From: Treponema sp.
Lineage (GTDB): Bacteria > Spirochaetota > Spirochaetia > Treponematales > Treponemataceae
Assembly (NCBI RefSeq): GCF_024696245.1
Contig: NZ_JAILGZ010000024.1
Location: forward strand, 1 to 58,376
Direction of reading: 5' to 3'
DNA: 58,376 nt
Part shown: positions 16,099 through 24,640 of the stretch, piece after piece
How positions within the stretch are numbered: position 1 is the first letter of the stretch
Layout: each line of letters opens with the position of its first letter
Program-made: the position numbers and the translations under genes
The notes under the pieces: model-generated
Databases searched by the model: none
Told to the model about the DNA's origin: nothing
What the model saw: the letters and a program-made list of their open reading frames with translations, nothing else

Positions 16099-17019
16099 TT
16101 ATTCAGAGATTTCCTTAAGGCGGTAAGGAGTTTCCTGGTAAACGTAGTAGTTAAGCCAGTTTGAATAAAAAAGATGGGCTGTACTTCTCCAGGTTGAATA
16201 AACAGGTTTTGAAGGATCGTCATCTGTAAAGTAATTTTGAGGAAGATGAGGATTTATTCCCTTCTTTAAATCCCTTTTGTATTCTCCTGCAAGGGTGTCA
16301 GTGTCATATTCAAGATGGCCTGTCATAAAAATTGAACGGCCGTCCTTAGACTTGCTTATTGTAACTCCTGTTTTTTCTGAATCAGCTAAAAGGACCAGGT
16401 CCCTGCATTTTTTTACTTCTTCACTGCTGATATAGGTGTAGCGGGAAGTTGGAACAGGAAAGTAATCATCAAAGCCCCTCATTAAAGGATCTTTTGGAGT
16501 CAGAAGCCTGGATTTGTAAATGCCGGAAAATTTTTCCTTTACTTCATGCTTGTTGATTCCGTAAAGGTGGTAAAGTCCGGCCATAGCACCCCAGCAGATG
16601 TAAAGGGTACAGAAAACATTTTTTCTTGCCCAGTCCATGATTTTGCAAAGCTCATTCCAGTAGTCAACTTCTTCAAAGGGCAGCTGCTCTACAGGGGCTC
16701 CTGTAATAATCATTCCGTCAAACTTTTTTGTACGAAGTTTGTCTGAAGAAATATAAAATCTGTCCAGGTGATTTTTTGCCGTGTTTTTTGAAGTGTGACC
16801 CTTCATCTGAACAAGAGAGATGTCTATCTGAAGAGGAGTGTTGGAAAGCATGCGTAAAAGCTGGGTTTCCGTTACTTCCTTGGTAGGCATGAGATTAACT
16901 ATAGCTATTTTTAAAGGACGGATCTGCTGCTGTTTAGCCCGGTCTTCCGTCATTACGAAAATATTTTCCTTAGTAAGGATTTCCCTTGCCGGTAAATCTG
17001 CATCTATCTTAATTGGCAT
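16099..17019 (-). CDS. metA: homoserine O-acetyltransferase, MetA type
   Basis: 306 residues, the normal MetA length. The first committed step of methionine synthesis is O-acylation of homoserine. The class-I glutamine-amidotransferase-like fold has catalytic Cys142 in 'YICWGAMAGLYHLYGI' and a conserved His/Glu region near 'TGHLEYDTDTL'. Residue 111 is Glu ('GAPVE-QLPFEEVDYW'). In this family Glu111 gives acetyl-CoA specificity and Gly111 succinyl-CoA specificity, so this is predicted to be an acetyltransferase despite the MetA name. The start lies 6 bases after a TATGCT box on the minus strand and has no Shine-Dalgarno. It is divergent from the esterase-like gene at 17067, with overlapping promoters. 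Methionine-specific control (SAM riboswitch, T-box) is absent because there is no leader. Confidence 0.95.
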   Translation of the reverse strand: MPIKIDADLPAREILTKENIFVMTEDRAKQQQIRPLKIAIVNLMPTKEVTETQLLRMLSNTPLQIDISLVQMKGHTSKNTAKNHLDRFYISSDKLRTKKFDGMIITGAPVEQLPFEEVDYWNELCKIMDWARKNVFCTLYICWGAMAGLYHLYGINKHEVKEKFSGIYKSRLLTPKDPLMRGFDDYFPVPTSRYTYISSEEVKKCRDLVLLADSEKTGVTISKSKDGRSIFMTGHLEYDTDTLAGEYKRDLKKGINPHLPQNYFTDDDPSKPVYSTWRSTAHLFYSNWLNYYVYQETPYRLKEISE

Positions 17020-17025
17020 GATTAA

Positions 17026-17058
17026 AGCATAGCAAAAATTCTCTTACTTTGCTATACT
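17026..17058. promoter_or_regulatory. overlapping face-to-face promoters of metA and the esterase-like gene
   Basis: Plus strand: TAGCAA (17030-17035), 17 bases, TATACT (17053-17058), then ATG 17067. Minus strand: TAGCAA (17054-17049), 17 bases, TATGCT (17031-17026), then ATG 17019. Each -35 lies inside the other's -10 region, and TAGCAA/TTGCTA form an inverted repeat. Confidence 0.55.
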
Positions 17059-17066
17059 GAGTAGAT

Positions 17067-18050
17067 ATGGATTCCTCTAACAACAGAAAAGCGGCTTTGA
17101 AAAAATTACGTTCTCTTATCATAAGTCCTAAGGGCGAGGTAGAGAAATTTCGTAAAAAGATTGAAGATACTTTTTCTACTGTAGTTCTGCCAAATAATGT
17201 GGAGTGTTCAAGACGGGACTATGGCGGAGTAATGTGCGATATGCTTATACCGGAAATGTATACATCCGGTAAAGTTATGATTTACATTCACGGGGGAAGT
17301 TTTACAGGAGGCTCTTCTGCTGCTTACAGAAGTTTTGCTGCCAGTCTTGCAAATGCTGCAAACTGCCGTGTTCTTGTTCCTGATTTTCGTTTACCTCCTT
17401 CATATTCATTTCCTTCAGGAATCGAAGATTTACAGAGCGTGTTCAGAAGTTTTTTCATTCAGGAAGAAATCGAATGTAGCCTTAAAAATAAAAAGAGCGA
17501 CCTTAACCTTACAGTTGCAGCTGATTCCAGTGGAGCAAGTATTGCCTGCGGTCTTTTACAGGAACTTCCGGAAAAAAGCTTTAGCAGGATTTCCATGCTT
17601 CTTTTGTTTTCTCCATGGCTGGATTTTTCTCCTGACAGTTATATTTTTGGCCGTCATGCAAAGGATGAAGTTTTAACTGGAGAAAGTGTAAAGAGGGCTG
17701 TTGAATTTTATACCTACGAATCCAACTATACAAATCCGGAAGTATCTCCTTTAAAAATTGACAGGGACAAGCTTTCTAAGTTTCCTCCTGTTTACATTCA
17801 GTGTGGCAGCAGGGAACTTTTCATTGAACAGGTAAAGACCTTTGACGATATGCTGGAGCGCTCCGGTGTTGAGTGTACACTGGATATTGTTGACGACATG
17901 ATGTTCATGTTCCAGCTTGCAGACGAATATATCAGGGAAGCTCATCTTGCAGTAAACAGGGTAGGAGCTTACCTTACTAAAAAAACAGAAAGCGAATCAG
18001 AAATCAGGGAGAGGGAACTTCTCCTTAAAAGAAATAACGTAACGGAATAA
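17067..18050 (+). CDS. alpha/beta-hydrolase of the hormone-sensitive-lipase type, possibly catalytically impaired
   Basis: 327 residues, cytoplasmic (no signal). The oxyanion HGG motif is present ('IYIHGGSF', His75-Gly77), and the nucleophile elbow is ADSSG (Ser154) in place of GDSAG. 'SPWLDFSPD' and 'NPEVSPLKID' match the expected middle of the family and could supply the acid. In the usual C-terminal 'GM-x-HxF' motif the His position is replaced: the segment reads 'DDMMFMFQLADEY' with Phe280 where His is expected. The enzyme may be inactive, may use another His (the next is in 'IREAH', near 293), or may have another function. Leaderless or near-leaderless start. It is 18 bases upstream of the U32 peptidase gene and probably co-transcribed with it. 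Similar proteins are annotated as carboxylesterases or acetyl-hydrolases. Confidence 0.8.
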   Translation: MDSSNNRKAALKKLRSLIISPKGEVEKFRKKIEDTFSTVVLPNNVECSRRDYGGVMCDMLIPEMYTSGKVMIYIHGGSFTGGSSAAYRSFAASLANAANCRVLVPDFRLPPSYSFPSGIEDLQSVFRSFFIQEEIECSLKNKKSDLNLTVAADSSGASIACGLLQELPEKSFSRISMLLLFSPWLDFSPDSYIFGRHAKDEVLTGESVKRAVEFYTYESNYTNPEVSPLKIDRDKLSKFPPVYIQCGSRELFIEQVKTFDDMLERSGVECTLDIVDDMMFMFQLADEYIREAHLAVNRVGAYLTKKTESESEIRERELLLKRNNVTE

Positions 18051-18068
18051 TCAGGATACAGGTTTTTT

Positions 18069-19547
18069 ATGGGTAAAATTGAACTTCTTTCCCCGGCGGG
18101 AAACGTTGATAAGTTAAAGTACTGCTATACCTATGGTGCCGATGCTGCATATATAGGACTTAAAAATTTTTCATTAAGGGTTAAGGCTGATAATTTTTAT
18201 CAGGATGAATATAAGAAGGTCCAGGAGCTTAAGGCAAAGTTTCCTGGCAAAAGACTTCACTGTGCCCTTAACATTTCTTTTCATAATGACGAGATAGACA
18301 GACTGCTGTCAGAAATAGATTATTTTAAACAGTATCCTATAGATGCCTTTATTGTACAGGATCTTGGTATAGTTCCAATTTTGCAGAAACATTTTCCTGG
18401 TGCTGAACTTCACCTTTCAACTCAGGCTTCCTGCATGAACCGTGAAGCCGTAAAGATGTACAAGTCCATTGGATTCAGCAGGGTTGTAATGGGTCGTGAA
18501 GCTTCTTTAAAGGAAATTGCAGAAATTAAGGATGCAGTTCCTGATATGGAAATTGAATGCTTTGTTCACGGAGCAATGTGCATTGCCTATGCCGGCCGCT
18601 GTCTTATGAGTGCCTACCTTAACGGAAGAAGTGCTCAGAGTGGTTTCTGTTCTCATACCTGCCGCTGGGACTATGATGTAATGGCTCCTGGTAAGGGAGA
18701 AGATATAGGAAAGACTATTGCCCAGTCAGGAGACCTTGTCTTAAGGGAACACAAACGCCCTGATGAATATTTTCCTGTATACGAGGGTGAAAATTTTACA
18801 GCCGTTCTTTCTTCAAAAGATTTGTGCATGATAGATCATCTTGCAGAACTAAAAAAAGCCGGAGTTGATTCCCTTAAAATAGAAGGCCGCATGAAGAGTG
18901 TTTATTATGTTGCCATGATAACCCGTGCCTACAGAAAAGCCCTGGATGCCCTTGATGGTAAACTTTCTCAGGAAGAAGCCCGTCCTTTTATTGATGAACT
19001 TTATAAAGTAAGTCACCGTGCCTTTACTACAGCCTTTTACTTTGACAAAACGGAGGCAGATAAAACCGTAAGCGGTGCCAGTGACAGTCCCTGGGAACTT
19101 GCAGCAGAAATATCTGATGCCCTTCCTGCTAAAGAAGAAGAGTGGATTCTTAATAAGGCTGCAGAAATGAAAAAGGCCAGGGATGATGAATATAATTCCA
19201 TGTGTCAGCAGGCTCAGGATGCATTTAAATTAAGGGTAGAAAAAATGCCGGACAAGTACCTTCCTTATGTAGAAAAGGTAGAAGGCTGGAAGATGTATCC
19301 CCTTAATCCCCTTAACATGATTGATAAAAATACAGAGCTGGAACTTGTAAGTCCTGATATTAATGGTAAAAAAATTACTCAGGATGACTTTAAGCTTGTT
19401 AATCCAAATACTGGAGAAGTTTACAACTGGGTTTGTGCAGATCATCCATGTGTAATTTATACCGGACAGGATATTCCTTACGGTACTTTGCTCAGGTCAA
19501 AAAATTCAGGATATGTAGAAGGTCAGATCAGGGATCCGGGCCGTTGA
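18069..19547 (+). CDS. U32 family peptidase-like protein (TrhP/YhbU type)
   Basis: 492 residues, cytoplasmic. It starts with the U32 signature 'IELLSPAGNVDKLKYCYTYGADAAYIGLKNFSLR', has the central motif 'ECFVHGAMCIAYAGRCLMSAYLNGRSAQSGFCSHTCRW' (PROSITE U32 pattern E-x-F-x2-G-[SA]-[LIVM]-C-x4-G-x-C-x-[LIVM]-S) with Cys residues suited to an iron-sulfur centre, and 'IDHLAELKKAGVDSLKIEGRMKSVYYVAMITRAYRKALD'. U32 proteins act in tRNA hydroxylation (TrhP, ho5U34), 23S rRNA hydroxylation (RlhA) or ubiquinone synthesis; despite the name most are not shown to be proteases. This length and C-terminal beta-barrel-like tail fit the TrhP branch. It follows the esterase-like gene closely on the same strand. 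Confidence 0.88.
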   Translation: MGKIELLSPAGNVDKLKYCYTYGADAAYIGLKNFSLRVKADNFYQDEYKKVQELKAKFPGKRLHCALNISFHNDEIDRLLSEIDYFKQYPIDAFIVQDLGIVPILQKHFPGAELHLSTQASCMNREAVKMYKSIGFSRVVMGREASLKEIAEIKDAVPDMEIECFVHGAMCIAYAGRCLMSAYLNGRSAQSGFCSHTCRWDYDVMAPGKGEDIGKTIAQSGDLVLREHKRPDEYFPVYEGENFTAVLSSKDLCMIDHLAELKKAGVDSLKIEGRMKSVYYVAMITRAYRKALDALDGKLSQEEARPFIDELYKVSHRAFTTAFYFDKTEADKTVSGASDSPWELAAEISDALPAKEEEWILNKAAEMKKARDDEYNSMCQQAQDAFKLRVEKMPDKYLPYVEKVEGWKMYPLNPLNMIDKNTELELVSPDINGKKITQDDFKLVNPNTGEVYNWVCADHPCVIYTGQDIPYGTLLRSKNSGYVEGQIRDPGR

Positions 19548-19701
19548 TTTTTTTGGATAAAAGTTAATAAAGAAAAATGTTTTTAAGATTATGCCCTGCC
19601 TTAATTCCGGATAAATAAGAATCAGGACTGGCTTGTGCTAAAAAATAAACAGCAGTGATTTTATAAAGATGCTGTATAATAAATCAGGAGTTTTATTTTT
19701 T

Positions 19702-20625
19702 ATGGAAAACCATCATAAGATTTTGTGCATCGGAAACGTTTCAGTAGACATAAAGGCATTCAGTATGCTTGATGATGATACAGAGGCTTATCGTGACGGA
19801 ACTATAGAACTGGTTCCGGGAGGTGTAGGCAGGGGAATGGCCATTAACCTTAAGCACCTTGGTTTTGATACTTCAATTTATTCTGTTGTAGGAAACGATA
19901 TTTTTGGTGATTATCTTAAGGCCGGTCTTGAAGCAGAAAAAATAAACACCGAACTTTTAAGGGTAAGCAGTCAGCATGAGACAGCCCTCTTTTCCGTTAT
20001 GTCCAAGCCAAACTCCCATTCATCCTGTATTTACAGCACTAAGGTTTTAAGTGAAATTGTTTTTGACGAGCAGGTAAAGGCATTCATAGAAAAAGAAAAT
20101 ATTAAAACCCTTGTACTTGATTCAAATATCAGTGAAGAAACTTTTGCAGAAATCTATGCCTATAAAAAAGACCATCCTGATCTTTTTATATTCCAGAATG
20201 CAACAGCTCCTGATATAGCCCGCCGCAGCCTGAAATATGCAGGACTTGTAAATCTTTTTGCCTGCAATGAATACGAAGCTCAGGCTATTATTGGAGAGAC
20301 AGCAACTCCGGATCTTGAAACTGCAGATAAAATGCAGGCCTTAGGTTACAGGGACTTTATCATTACTTTTGAGGACAGGGGAGTTATGGTCCGCATTAAC
20401 GGAGAAACCTATAACGCTCCTCCATACACACCTTATACAATTGTAGACACTATTGGTGCAGGGGATGCCCTTGCTTCCGGCTTCCTTACCGGTTACCTTA
20501 CTGGAGAAAGCCTTAAGCAGTGTGTTCACTACGGCCTTATCTGTGCAAAAGAAACCCTTATGACCCGTCAGACTGTAAGCAGTCTCTTGTCAAGGGACTA
20601 TCTTGCCACTTATAAAAATAATTAG
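19702..20625 (+). CDS. PfkB family carbohydrate kinase
   Basis: 307 residues from ATG 19702. ATG 19669 in frame lies upstream of a TATAAT (19675-19680) and is less likely. PfkB (ribokinase-like) kinases phosphorylate sugars or nucleosides. N-terminal 'ILCIGNVSVDIKAF' and 'VPGGVGRGMAINLKHLGFDTSIYSVVGNDIFGDYLKAGLE' form the substrate site. 'TIVDTIGAGDALASGFLTGYL' is the second PfkB signature with the catalytic Asp (GAGD). Substrate cannot be fixed: fructose, ribose and pseudouridine-type kinases share these motifs. 'PGGVGRGMAINL' is the N-terminal GG-x-GxG(A)xN motif of the family. The gene stands between the U32 gene and the RSH gene on the plus strand. Confidence 0.88.
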   Translation: MENHHKILCIGNVSVDIKAFSMLDDDTEAYRDGTIELVPGGVGRGMAINLKHLGFDTSIYSVVGNDIFGDYLKAGLEAEKINTELLRVSSQHETALFSVMSKPNSHSSCIYSTKVLSEIVFDEQVKAFIEKENIKTLVLDSNISEETFAEIYAYKKDHPDLFIFQNATAPDIARRSLKYAGLVNLFACNEYEAQAIIGETATPDLETADKMQALGYRDFIITFEDRGVMVRINGETYNAPPYTPYTIVDTIGAGDALASGFLTGYLTGESLKQCVHYGLICAKETLMTRQTVSSLLSRDYLATYKNN

Positions 20626-20636
20626 GCAGATTATTC

Positions 20637-20666
20637 TTGTAATTTACTGCTGTAACGTTGTATAGT
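20637..20666 (+). promoter_or_regulatory. promoter of the RSH gene, leaderless geometry
   Basis: TTGTAA (20637-20642), 18 bases, TATAGT (20661-20666), seven bases, then ATG 20674. No ribosome site. Confidence 0.7.
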
Positions 20667-20673
20667 TTTATAG

Positions 20674-22587
20674 ATGGCAGAAGAAAGCTTTGAAACAAAT
20701 ACTTTAGTTACAGACCCGGATATCCTCATTAATACTTTTTTTTCCCGTTATGGTGACAACTATACTGAGGATGATAAAGAAAAAATCCGCAGTGCCTGGG
20801 AATATCTTATTTCCAAGACTTTTGAATTAAAAAGAAAATGCGGTAAGCCTTATTATCTTCATCCTATGAGGGTTGCAGCCTGTCTGGCAGACAGTCACTT
20901 AGGCTGCGAAGCAATCTGTGCAGGCTTTTTTCATAATCTTGTGGAAGCTGTTCCGGAATGCAGCGAAGAAATCGAAGAAAAGTTTGGTGCTGACATTGCC
21001 CGTATTTGTTACGGTACTTCAAAAATTACCAATCTTAAAATTAAAAGTCAGACTCTTCAGCAGGCAGATGCTATCCGCAAGATGCTTTTTGCCATGGTAG
21101 ATGATATCCGTGTTATTCTTGTAAAACTTGCAGACAGACTGGACCGTATGCGTAACTTAAAGTCTGTGAGCGAAGAAGCCCAGAGGGCTGTTGCCAAAGA
21201 AGTAATCGATATCTGGTGTCCTCTTGCCAGCAGGCTTGGTATGAGTGACGTAAAAAGTGAGATGGAAGATTTAAGCCTTAAGTATTCCAACCCTGATGCC
21301 TTTCAGCAGATAAAGACAATTGTTGCTGCAAAAAAGGCAGAGCGTTCGGAGTACCTTGAAAGGGCTGTAAAAAAGATTTACACCGCCACAGAAAAGCTGG
21401 GTATAAACGTACAGATTAAAAGCCGTGCCAAGCATTTTTATTCAATCTATCAGAAAATGCGCAAGCGTAATAAATCTGTAGATGAACTTTACGATCTCTT
21501 TGCCTTAAGGATTCTCTGTGAAACAAATGCTGAGTGCTACACCCTTATTGGTATAGTTCACGGTATATGGAAACCTATGGACGGAAGGTTTAAGGATTAC
21601 ATTGCCATGCCTAAGGCCAACGGTTACCAGTCCCTTCATACAACTGTAATTTGTGAAGGCCGTCCTCTTGAGATTCAGATAAGAACCTATGCAATGCACA
21701 ACGTGGCTGAACACGGAGTTGCTTCCCACTGGCTTTACAAGAAGGGTACTAACCATGACATGGTTAAGGCAGAAGACCTTAGTATTATTAACCAGCTCAG
21801 GGCTTTACGTGATGAACACCTTACTGATGAAAATTTCTTTGCTGAATTAAAGAATGAACTTTTAGGTGATTCCATTTACGTATTTACTCCTATGGGTGAC
21901 GTTAAGGAACTTCCTTGTGGTGCCAATGCCATAGACTTTGCCTATGCAGTACATTCCGGTGTAGGAGAAAAAATTGTAGGTGCCAAGGCTGACGGAAAAA
22001 TCATTCAGCTTACGGCTCCCCTTAAAAATACACAGATTGTAGAGATACTTACAAATCCTCAGGCTCATCCAACTCAGGCTCAGTTAAAGGCTGTTCATAC
22101 ATCAAAGGCCCGTCAGAAGATTCACAGCTGGCTTGTAGAAAATGATCCTACTTTTATTGATAAAGAAGCAGAGGCAAAAAGACAGGCAGAAATTATTGCC
22201 AACACCCTTCACTCAAAGCAGGTGGCTGAACGTCTGGCAGAAGAAAAAAAACATAAGTCTTCCAAAAAGAATCAGACTGCCTATACAGGAAAAATCCGTG
22301 TAGAAGGATCTGATAACTTCCTTGTAAATATTGCCCAGTGCTGTAAGCCTGAACCAGGGGATCCTATTGTAGGTTATGTTTCTCATAAAAAGGGGCTGGT
22401 AATTCATTCGGCAAACTGTCTTACCTTCCTTCGTATTCCTAACATCCAGAACCGTATCATTGACGTAAGCTGGGCTACAAAGGGAGAGAATCATGAGCAG
22501 TCTAAGGCTGAATTAAAAGAGGCTGCAGAAAAGCAGAAGGCAAAAAACCTTCAGATAGAAAAGAATAAGTTTAAAAAGATTCGCTAA
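20674..22587 (+). CDS. rel: RelA/SpoT homologue: (p)ppGpp synthetase with degenerate hydrolase domain
   Basis: 637 residues, shorter than the usual 700-750. Order: HD domain (about 40-195), synthetase (about 230-360), TGS ('SIYVFTPMGDVKELPCGANAIDFAYAVHSG', about 395-455), helical region, then the CC/zinc-finger domain with 'NIAQCCKPEPGDPIVGYVS'; the C-terminal ACT/RRM domain is missing. In the HD domain the His63 (HP) and His87 positions are kept, but HD is HN (Asn88), the ED motif is EA (Ala92), and KLADRLHN reads KLADRLDR, so hydrolysis is probably lost. The synthetase keeps 'GRFKDYIAMPKANGYQSLHT' (RXKD form) and 'EIQIRTYAMHNVAEHGVASHW'. The RXKD motif is usually found in bifunctional Rel/SpoT, so this is an atypical combination. 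It mediates the stringent response on ribosomes. Leaderless start. Its 3' end overlaps the convergent prmC by 17 bases. Confidence 0.9.
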   Translation: MAEESFETNTLVTDPDILINTFFSRYGDNYTEDDKEKIRSAWEYLISKTFELKRKCGKPYYLHPMRVAACLADSHLGCEAICAGFFHNLVEAVPECSEEIEEKFGADIARICYGTSKITNLKIKSQTLQQADAIRKMLFAMVDDIRVILVKLADRLDRMRNLKSVSEEAQRAVAKEVIDIWCPLASRLGMSDVKSEMEDLSLKYSNPDAFQQIKTIVAAKKAERSEYLERAVKKIYTATEKLGINVQIKSRAKHFYSIYQKMRKRNKSVDELYDLFALRILCETNAECYTLIGIVHGIWKPMDGRFKDYIAMPKANGYQSLHTTVICEGRPLEIQIRTYAMHNVAEHGVASHWLYKKGTNHDMVKAEDLSIINQLRALRDEHLTDENFFAELKNELLGDSIYVFTPMGDVKELPCGANAIDFAYAVHSGVGEKIVGAKADGKIIQLTAPLKNTQIVEILTNPQAHPTQAQLKAVHTSKARQKIHSWLVENDPTFIDKEAEAKRQAEIIANTLHSKQVAERLAEEKKHKSSKKNQTAYTGKIRVEGSDNFLVNIAQCCKPEPGDPIVGYVSHKKGLVIHSANCLTFLRIPNIQNRIIDVSWATKGENHEQSKAELKEAAEKQKAKNLQIEKNKFKKIR

Positions 22588-23506
22588 AGCTTTTAAAGCC
22601 TTCCGTTACCCTGAGCTGGCCTTCAAGGTCTTTGTGAATTTTACATTCCTTTAAGCCTGTCTCTTTAAAAATGCGGCAGGTTTCTTCTGCATTGTATTCT
22701 CCGCTTTCACAAAGGAGGGCTCCTCCTGCTTCAAGATGACTGTAGGCCTGGGGCAGCAGGTTTCTGATTATTCCCAGCCCGTCATTTTCTTTTGTAGGAT
22801 TTCCTTCAATATCAATATCTCCGTCTAAAGCAAGAAGGGGTTCACTTCTGCCGTCTTTAAGAAGGTCTTTTGCCAGTGGAGAAGGTATGTATGGGGGATT
22901 GGTAAGTATCAGGTCAAAATTTCTGTTTACCTGGTCAAAAAGATTAGTCTGTATAAACCTGATGTTTTGAGCCTGCTTTTCTGTAAGAAGTCGGCGGCTG
23001 TTTTCTTTTGCAACATCCAGGGCTTTACTGCTTATATCTGCCAGTATAAAAAGGGGCATGTTTTCTTCTGTGATTATTTTATTCTCAAGGGCACTTTTAA
23101 ATACACTTAAGGCAATACAGCCGCTGCCACAGCACATGTCGCAAATAGAAAGAATCTTTTGATTGATTTTGGAATTAATTTTTTCTTCCAGTATTTCCAG
23201 GGCCTTTTCTACAAGAATCTCTGTGTCTGCTTTTGGAATAAGAACGTCAGGTGTAACGTAAAAATCGTAGCCGTAGAATTCTTTTTTTTGAGTGATATAG
23301 GCTACAGGCAGCCCTGTCTGTCTTTTTGATAACCAGTCTTTATAAAGCTCTTCTTCTTCTTTACTGAGAAGCCTTTCTCTTGAAAAAAGAAGTTTTGTTT
23401 TATCAAGACCGGTTATCTCCTGAAGAAGGACAGTAACATCCAGCTGGGGAGAAGGTGACTGGCTTAAAACTTTACTTCCGTAAACTTTTGCTTCTGCTAC
23501 TGTCAT
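22571..23506 (-). CDS. prmC: release factor glutamine methyltransferase PrmC
   Basis: 311 residues. It methylates the Gln of the GGQ motif of release factors 1 and 2. SAM-binding motif 'ICDMCCGSGCIALSVF' and the catalytic 'LTNPPYIPSPL' (NPPY) are present, with the N-terminal recognition domain 'LDVTVLLQEITGLDKTKLLFSR' of the family. The gene begins 4 bases after the prfA stop, with no ribosome site, so it is translationally coupled to its substrate's gene prfA, a widely conserved arrangement. Normal length. Confidence 0.96.
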   Translation of the reverse strand: MTVAEAKVYGSKVLSQSPSPQLDVTVLLQEITGLDKTKLLFSRERLLSKEEEELYKDWLSKRQTGLPVAYITQKKEFYGYDFYVTPDVLIPKADTEILVEKALEILEEKINSKINQKILSICDMCCGSGCIALSVFKSALENKIITEENMPLFILADISSKALDVAKENSRRLLTEKQAQNIRFIQTNLFDQVNRNFDLILTNPPYIPSPLAKDLLKDGRSEPLLALDGDIDIEGNPTKENDGLGIIRNLLPQAYSHLEAGGALLCESGEYNAEETCRIFKETGLKECKIHKDLEGQLRVTEGFKSFSESF

Positions 23507-23510
23507 TTGA

Positions 23511-24587
23511 TCAGGCGTCTATTTCGTTGAACTTTTCTTCCTTTGCGTAAACGTTAAGGGCATCAAGCATTTCGTCCATGTTGCCCATCATAAAGCCAGG
23601 AAGGTTGTGTACGCTTAAGTTAATGCGGTGATCAGTTACACGGTCCTGAGGATAGTTGTAGGTGCGGATTTTTTCTGATCTGTCACCATTACCAATCATG
23701 CTCTTTCTTGAAGCTGAACGTTCTGCATCAAGCTTGCTCTGTTCAAGATCAAAGAGGCGGGCCCTGAGAACCTGCCATGCCTTTTCTTTATTTTTAATCT
23801 GGCTTTTCTGATCCTGCTGGATTACAACAATACCTGAAGGAATATGAGTAAGGCGTACTGCAGAGTCTGTAGTATTTACACACTGGCCACCTGGTCCGCC
23901 GGCACGCATTACGTCTACACGAACATCACCTGGATTTATTTTAATATCAGCTTCTTCTGCTTCCGGAAGAACTGCAACTGTTACAGTAGATGTCTGAAGA
24001 CGGCCCTGGCTTTCTGTTGCAGGAACACGCTGTACACGGTGAACTCCTGATTCAAAACGGAGGGTTCCGTAAACAAATTTTCCTGTAATTGAAGTAACGA
24101 TTTTATTAAAGCCGCCAACTTCTGTTTCCTGAGCTTCCATTGTTTCGTACTTCCAGCCTTTCTTTTCGCAAAGGTGGCAGTACATTTCCCACATATCCCT
24201 TACAAAGAGGGAAGCTTCGTCTCCACCAGCTGCTGAACGGATTTCCAGAATGATGTTTTTTTCATCCAGTGGATCAGGAGGAATAAGCTTAAGCTTAATT
24301 GTTTCTTCTATCTGAGGCTGCTTTTCTTCCAGTTCCTTAAGTTCTTCACGGGCCATTTCCTTCATTTCTGCATCATCTTCTGCAGTAATCATCATCTTGG
24401 CATCTTCAATTCCGCTGAGAACTTTTTTATAGTCAGCATACAATTCCATAAGGTCAGACAGATACTGATTTTCTCTCATGATGTCCTTGTATTTTTTCTG
24501 GTCCTTAACAAGGTCAGGGTCGCTGATTTCTTCTGTTACAACTTTATAACGCTGAGAAAGTTCTTCTAATTTCTTTAATAAATCCAT
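23511..24587 (-). CDS. prfA: peptide chain release factor 1
   Basis: 358 residues, full length. It terminates translation at UAA and UAG. GGQ motif in 'GGPGGQCVNTTDSAVRLTHIPSG'; N-terminal coiled-coil helices ('LEELSQRYKVVTEEISDPD'); 'EIRSAAGGDEASLFVRDMW' and 'ESGVHRVQRVPATESQGRLQTSTVTVAVLPE', the domain-2 segment that contains the PxT anticodon-like tripeptide; and 'NYPQDRVTDHRI', the C-terminal RF signature. Expressed after M20 and pepF on the minus strand and immediately before prmC. Confidence 0.98.
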   Translation of the reverse strand: MDLLKKLEELSQRYKVVTEEISDPDLVKDQKKYKDIMRENQYLSDLMELYADYKKVLSGIEDAKMMITAEDDAEMKEMAREELKELEEKQPQIEETIKLKLIPPDPLDEKNIILEIRSAAGGDEASLFVRDMWEMYCHLCEKKGWKYETMEAQETEVGGFNKIVTSITGKFVYGTLRFESGVHRVQRVPATESQGRLQTSTVTVAVLPEAEEADIKINPGDVRVDVMRAGGPGGQCVNTTDSAVRLTHIPSGIVVIQQDQKSQIKNKEKAWQVLRARLFDLEQSKLDAERSASRKSMIGNGDRSEKIRTYNYPQDRVTDHRINLSVHNLPGFMMGNMDEMLDALNVYAKEEKFNEIDA

Positions 24588-24640
24588 AGTTCACCAATAA
24601 TAAAGGAATATTTGTCTTCTTTCAATCTACAGCAGTCAAT

